A stretch of DNA of 6,012 nucleotides from an uncultured Lysobacteraceae bacterium (GTDB taxonomy: Bacteria; Pseudomonadota; Gammaproteobacteria; Xanthomonadales; Rhodanobacteraceae): the NCBI GenBank assembly GCA_946480705.1, contig CAMLLF010000269.1, positions 1-6,012 on the forward strand, read 5' to 3'. The stretch's first letter is position 1. Each line of letters opens with the position of its first letter. Under the pieces are notes generated by a model that worked only from the letters and a program-made list of their open reading frames with translations, searched no databases and was not told where the DNA came from. A program made the translations under genes and the position numbers. Positions 6,010-6,012 of this stretch are shown here, in pieces.

Positions 6010-6012
6010 ATG
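6010..6012 (+). CDS. Probable start codon of a downstream gene (cut by window edge)
   Basis: The final three bases are ATG, preceded by AGGGG (5999-6003) at a 6-base spacing, and by the promoter-like element about 35 bases upstream. Together these suggest the first codon of a separately transcribed gene. Nothing of its product can be seen. Confidence 0.35.

Overview
The window is GC-rich (roughly two thirds G+C by eye), densely packed bacterial chromosome of core housekeeping character. The proteins look gammaproteobacterial, and gene content and sequence style resemble the Xanthomonadales/Lysobacterales: YicC and RdgB align closely from memory with the E. coli proteins, and MlaF with Xanthomonas-type proteins. 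The species cannot be named from this sequence. No insertion sequence, phage gene, CRISPR array, tRNA or rRNA is visible.

Layout: two divergent gene blocks are separated by a 233-base promoter region (2921-3153). Leftward (minus strand) run yicC (endoribonuclease family), gmk (guanylate kinase), then after a 153-base gap mlaF and mlaE (ATPase and permease of the outer-membrane lipid-asymmetry ABC transporter). mlaE runs off the left edge. Rightward (plus strand) run rph (RNase PH), rdgB (house-cleaning purine NTP pyrophosphatase), hemW (radical-SAM haem chaperone, often mis-annotated as coproporphyrinogen oxidase) and a 62-residue CPXCG zinc-ribbon-like protein. A promoter-like element and a probable start codon for a further gene close the right edge.

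How they fit together: yicC/gmk and rph/rdgB/hemW are a common gammaproteobacterial neighbourhood linking RNA 3'-end processing and decay with purine nucleotide metabolism and sanitation. Genes inside each block are tightly packed (4-base ATGA overlap mlaF/mlaE, 6-base gap yicC/gmk, 13-base gap rdgB after rph, hemW start inside the end of rdgB), so translational coupling and shared transcripts are likely. mlaFE is a separate functional unit and probably a separate transcription unit.

No convincing new biological system is visible. The places most worth a second look are all non-coding: the rph leader, which can form a long G-run/C-run stem and a second element with two mutually exclusive pairings; a perfect 14-base palindrome upstream of mlaF; and the gmk downstream junction, where rpoZ-spoT would be expected but mlaFE is found. 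All protein calls are from motif recognition, without database searches.
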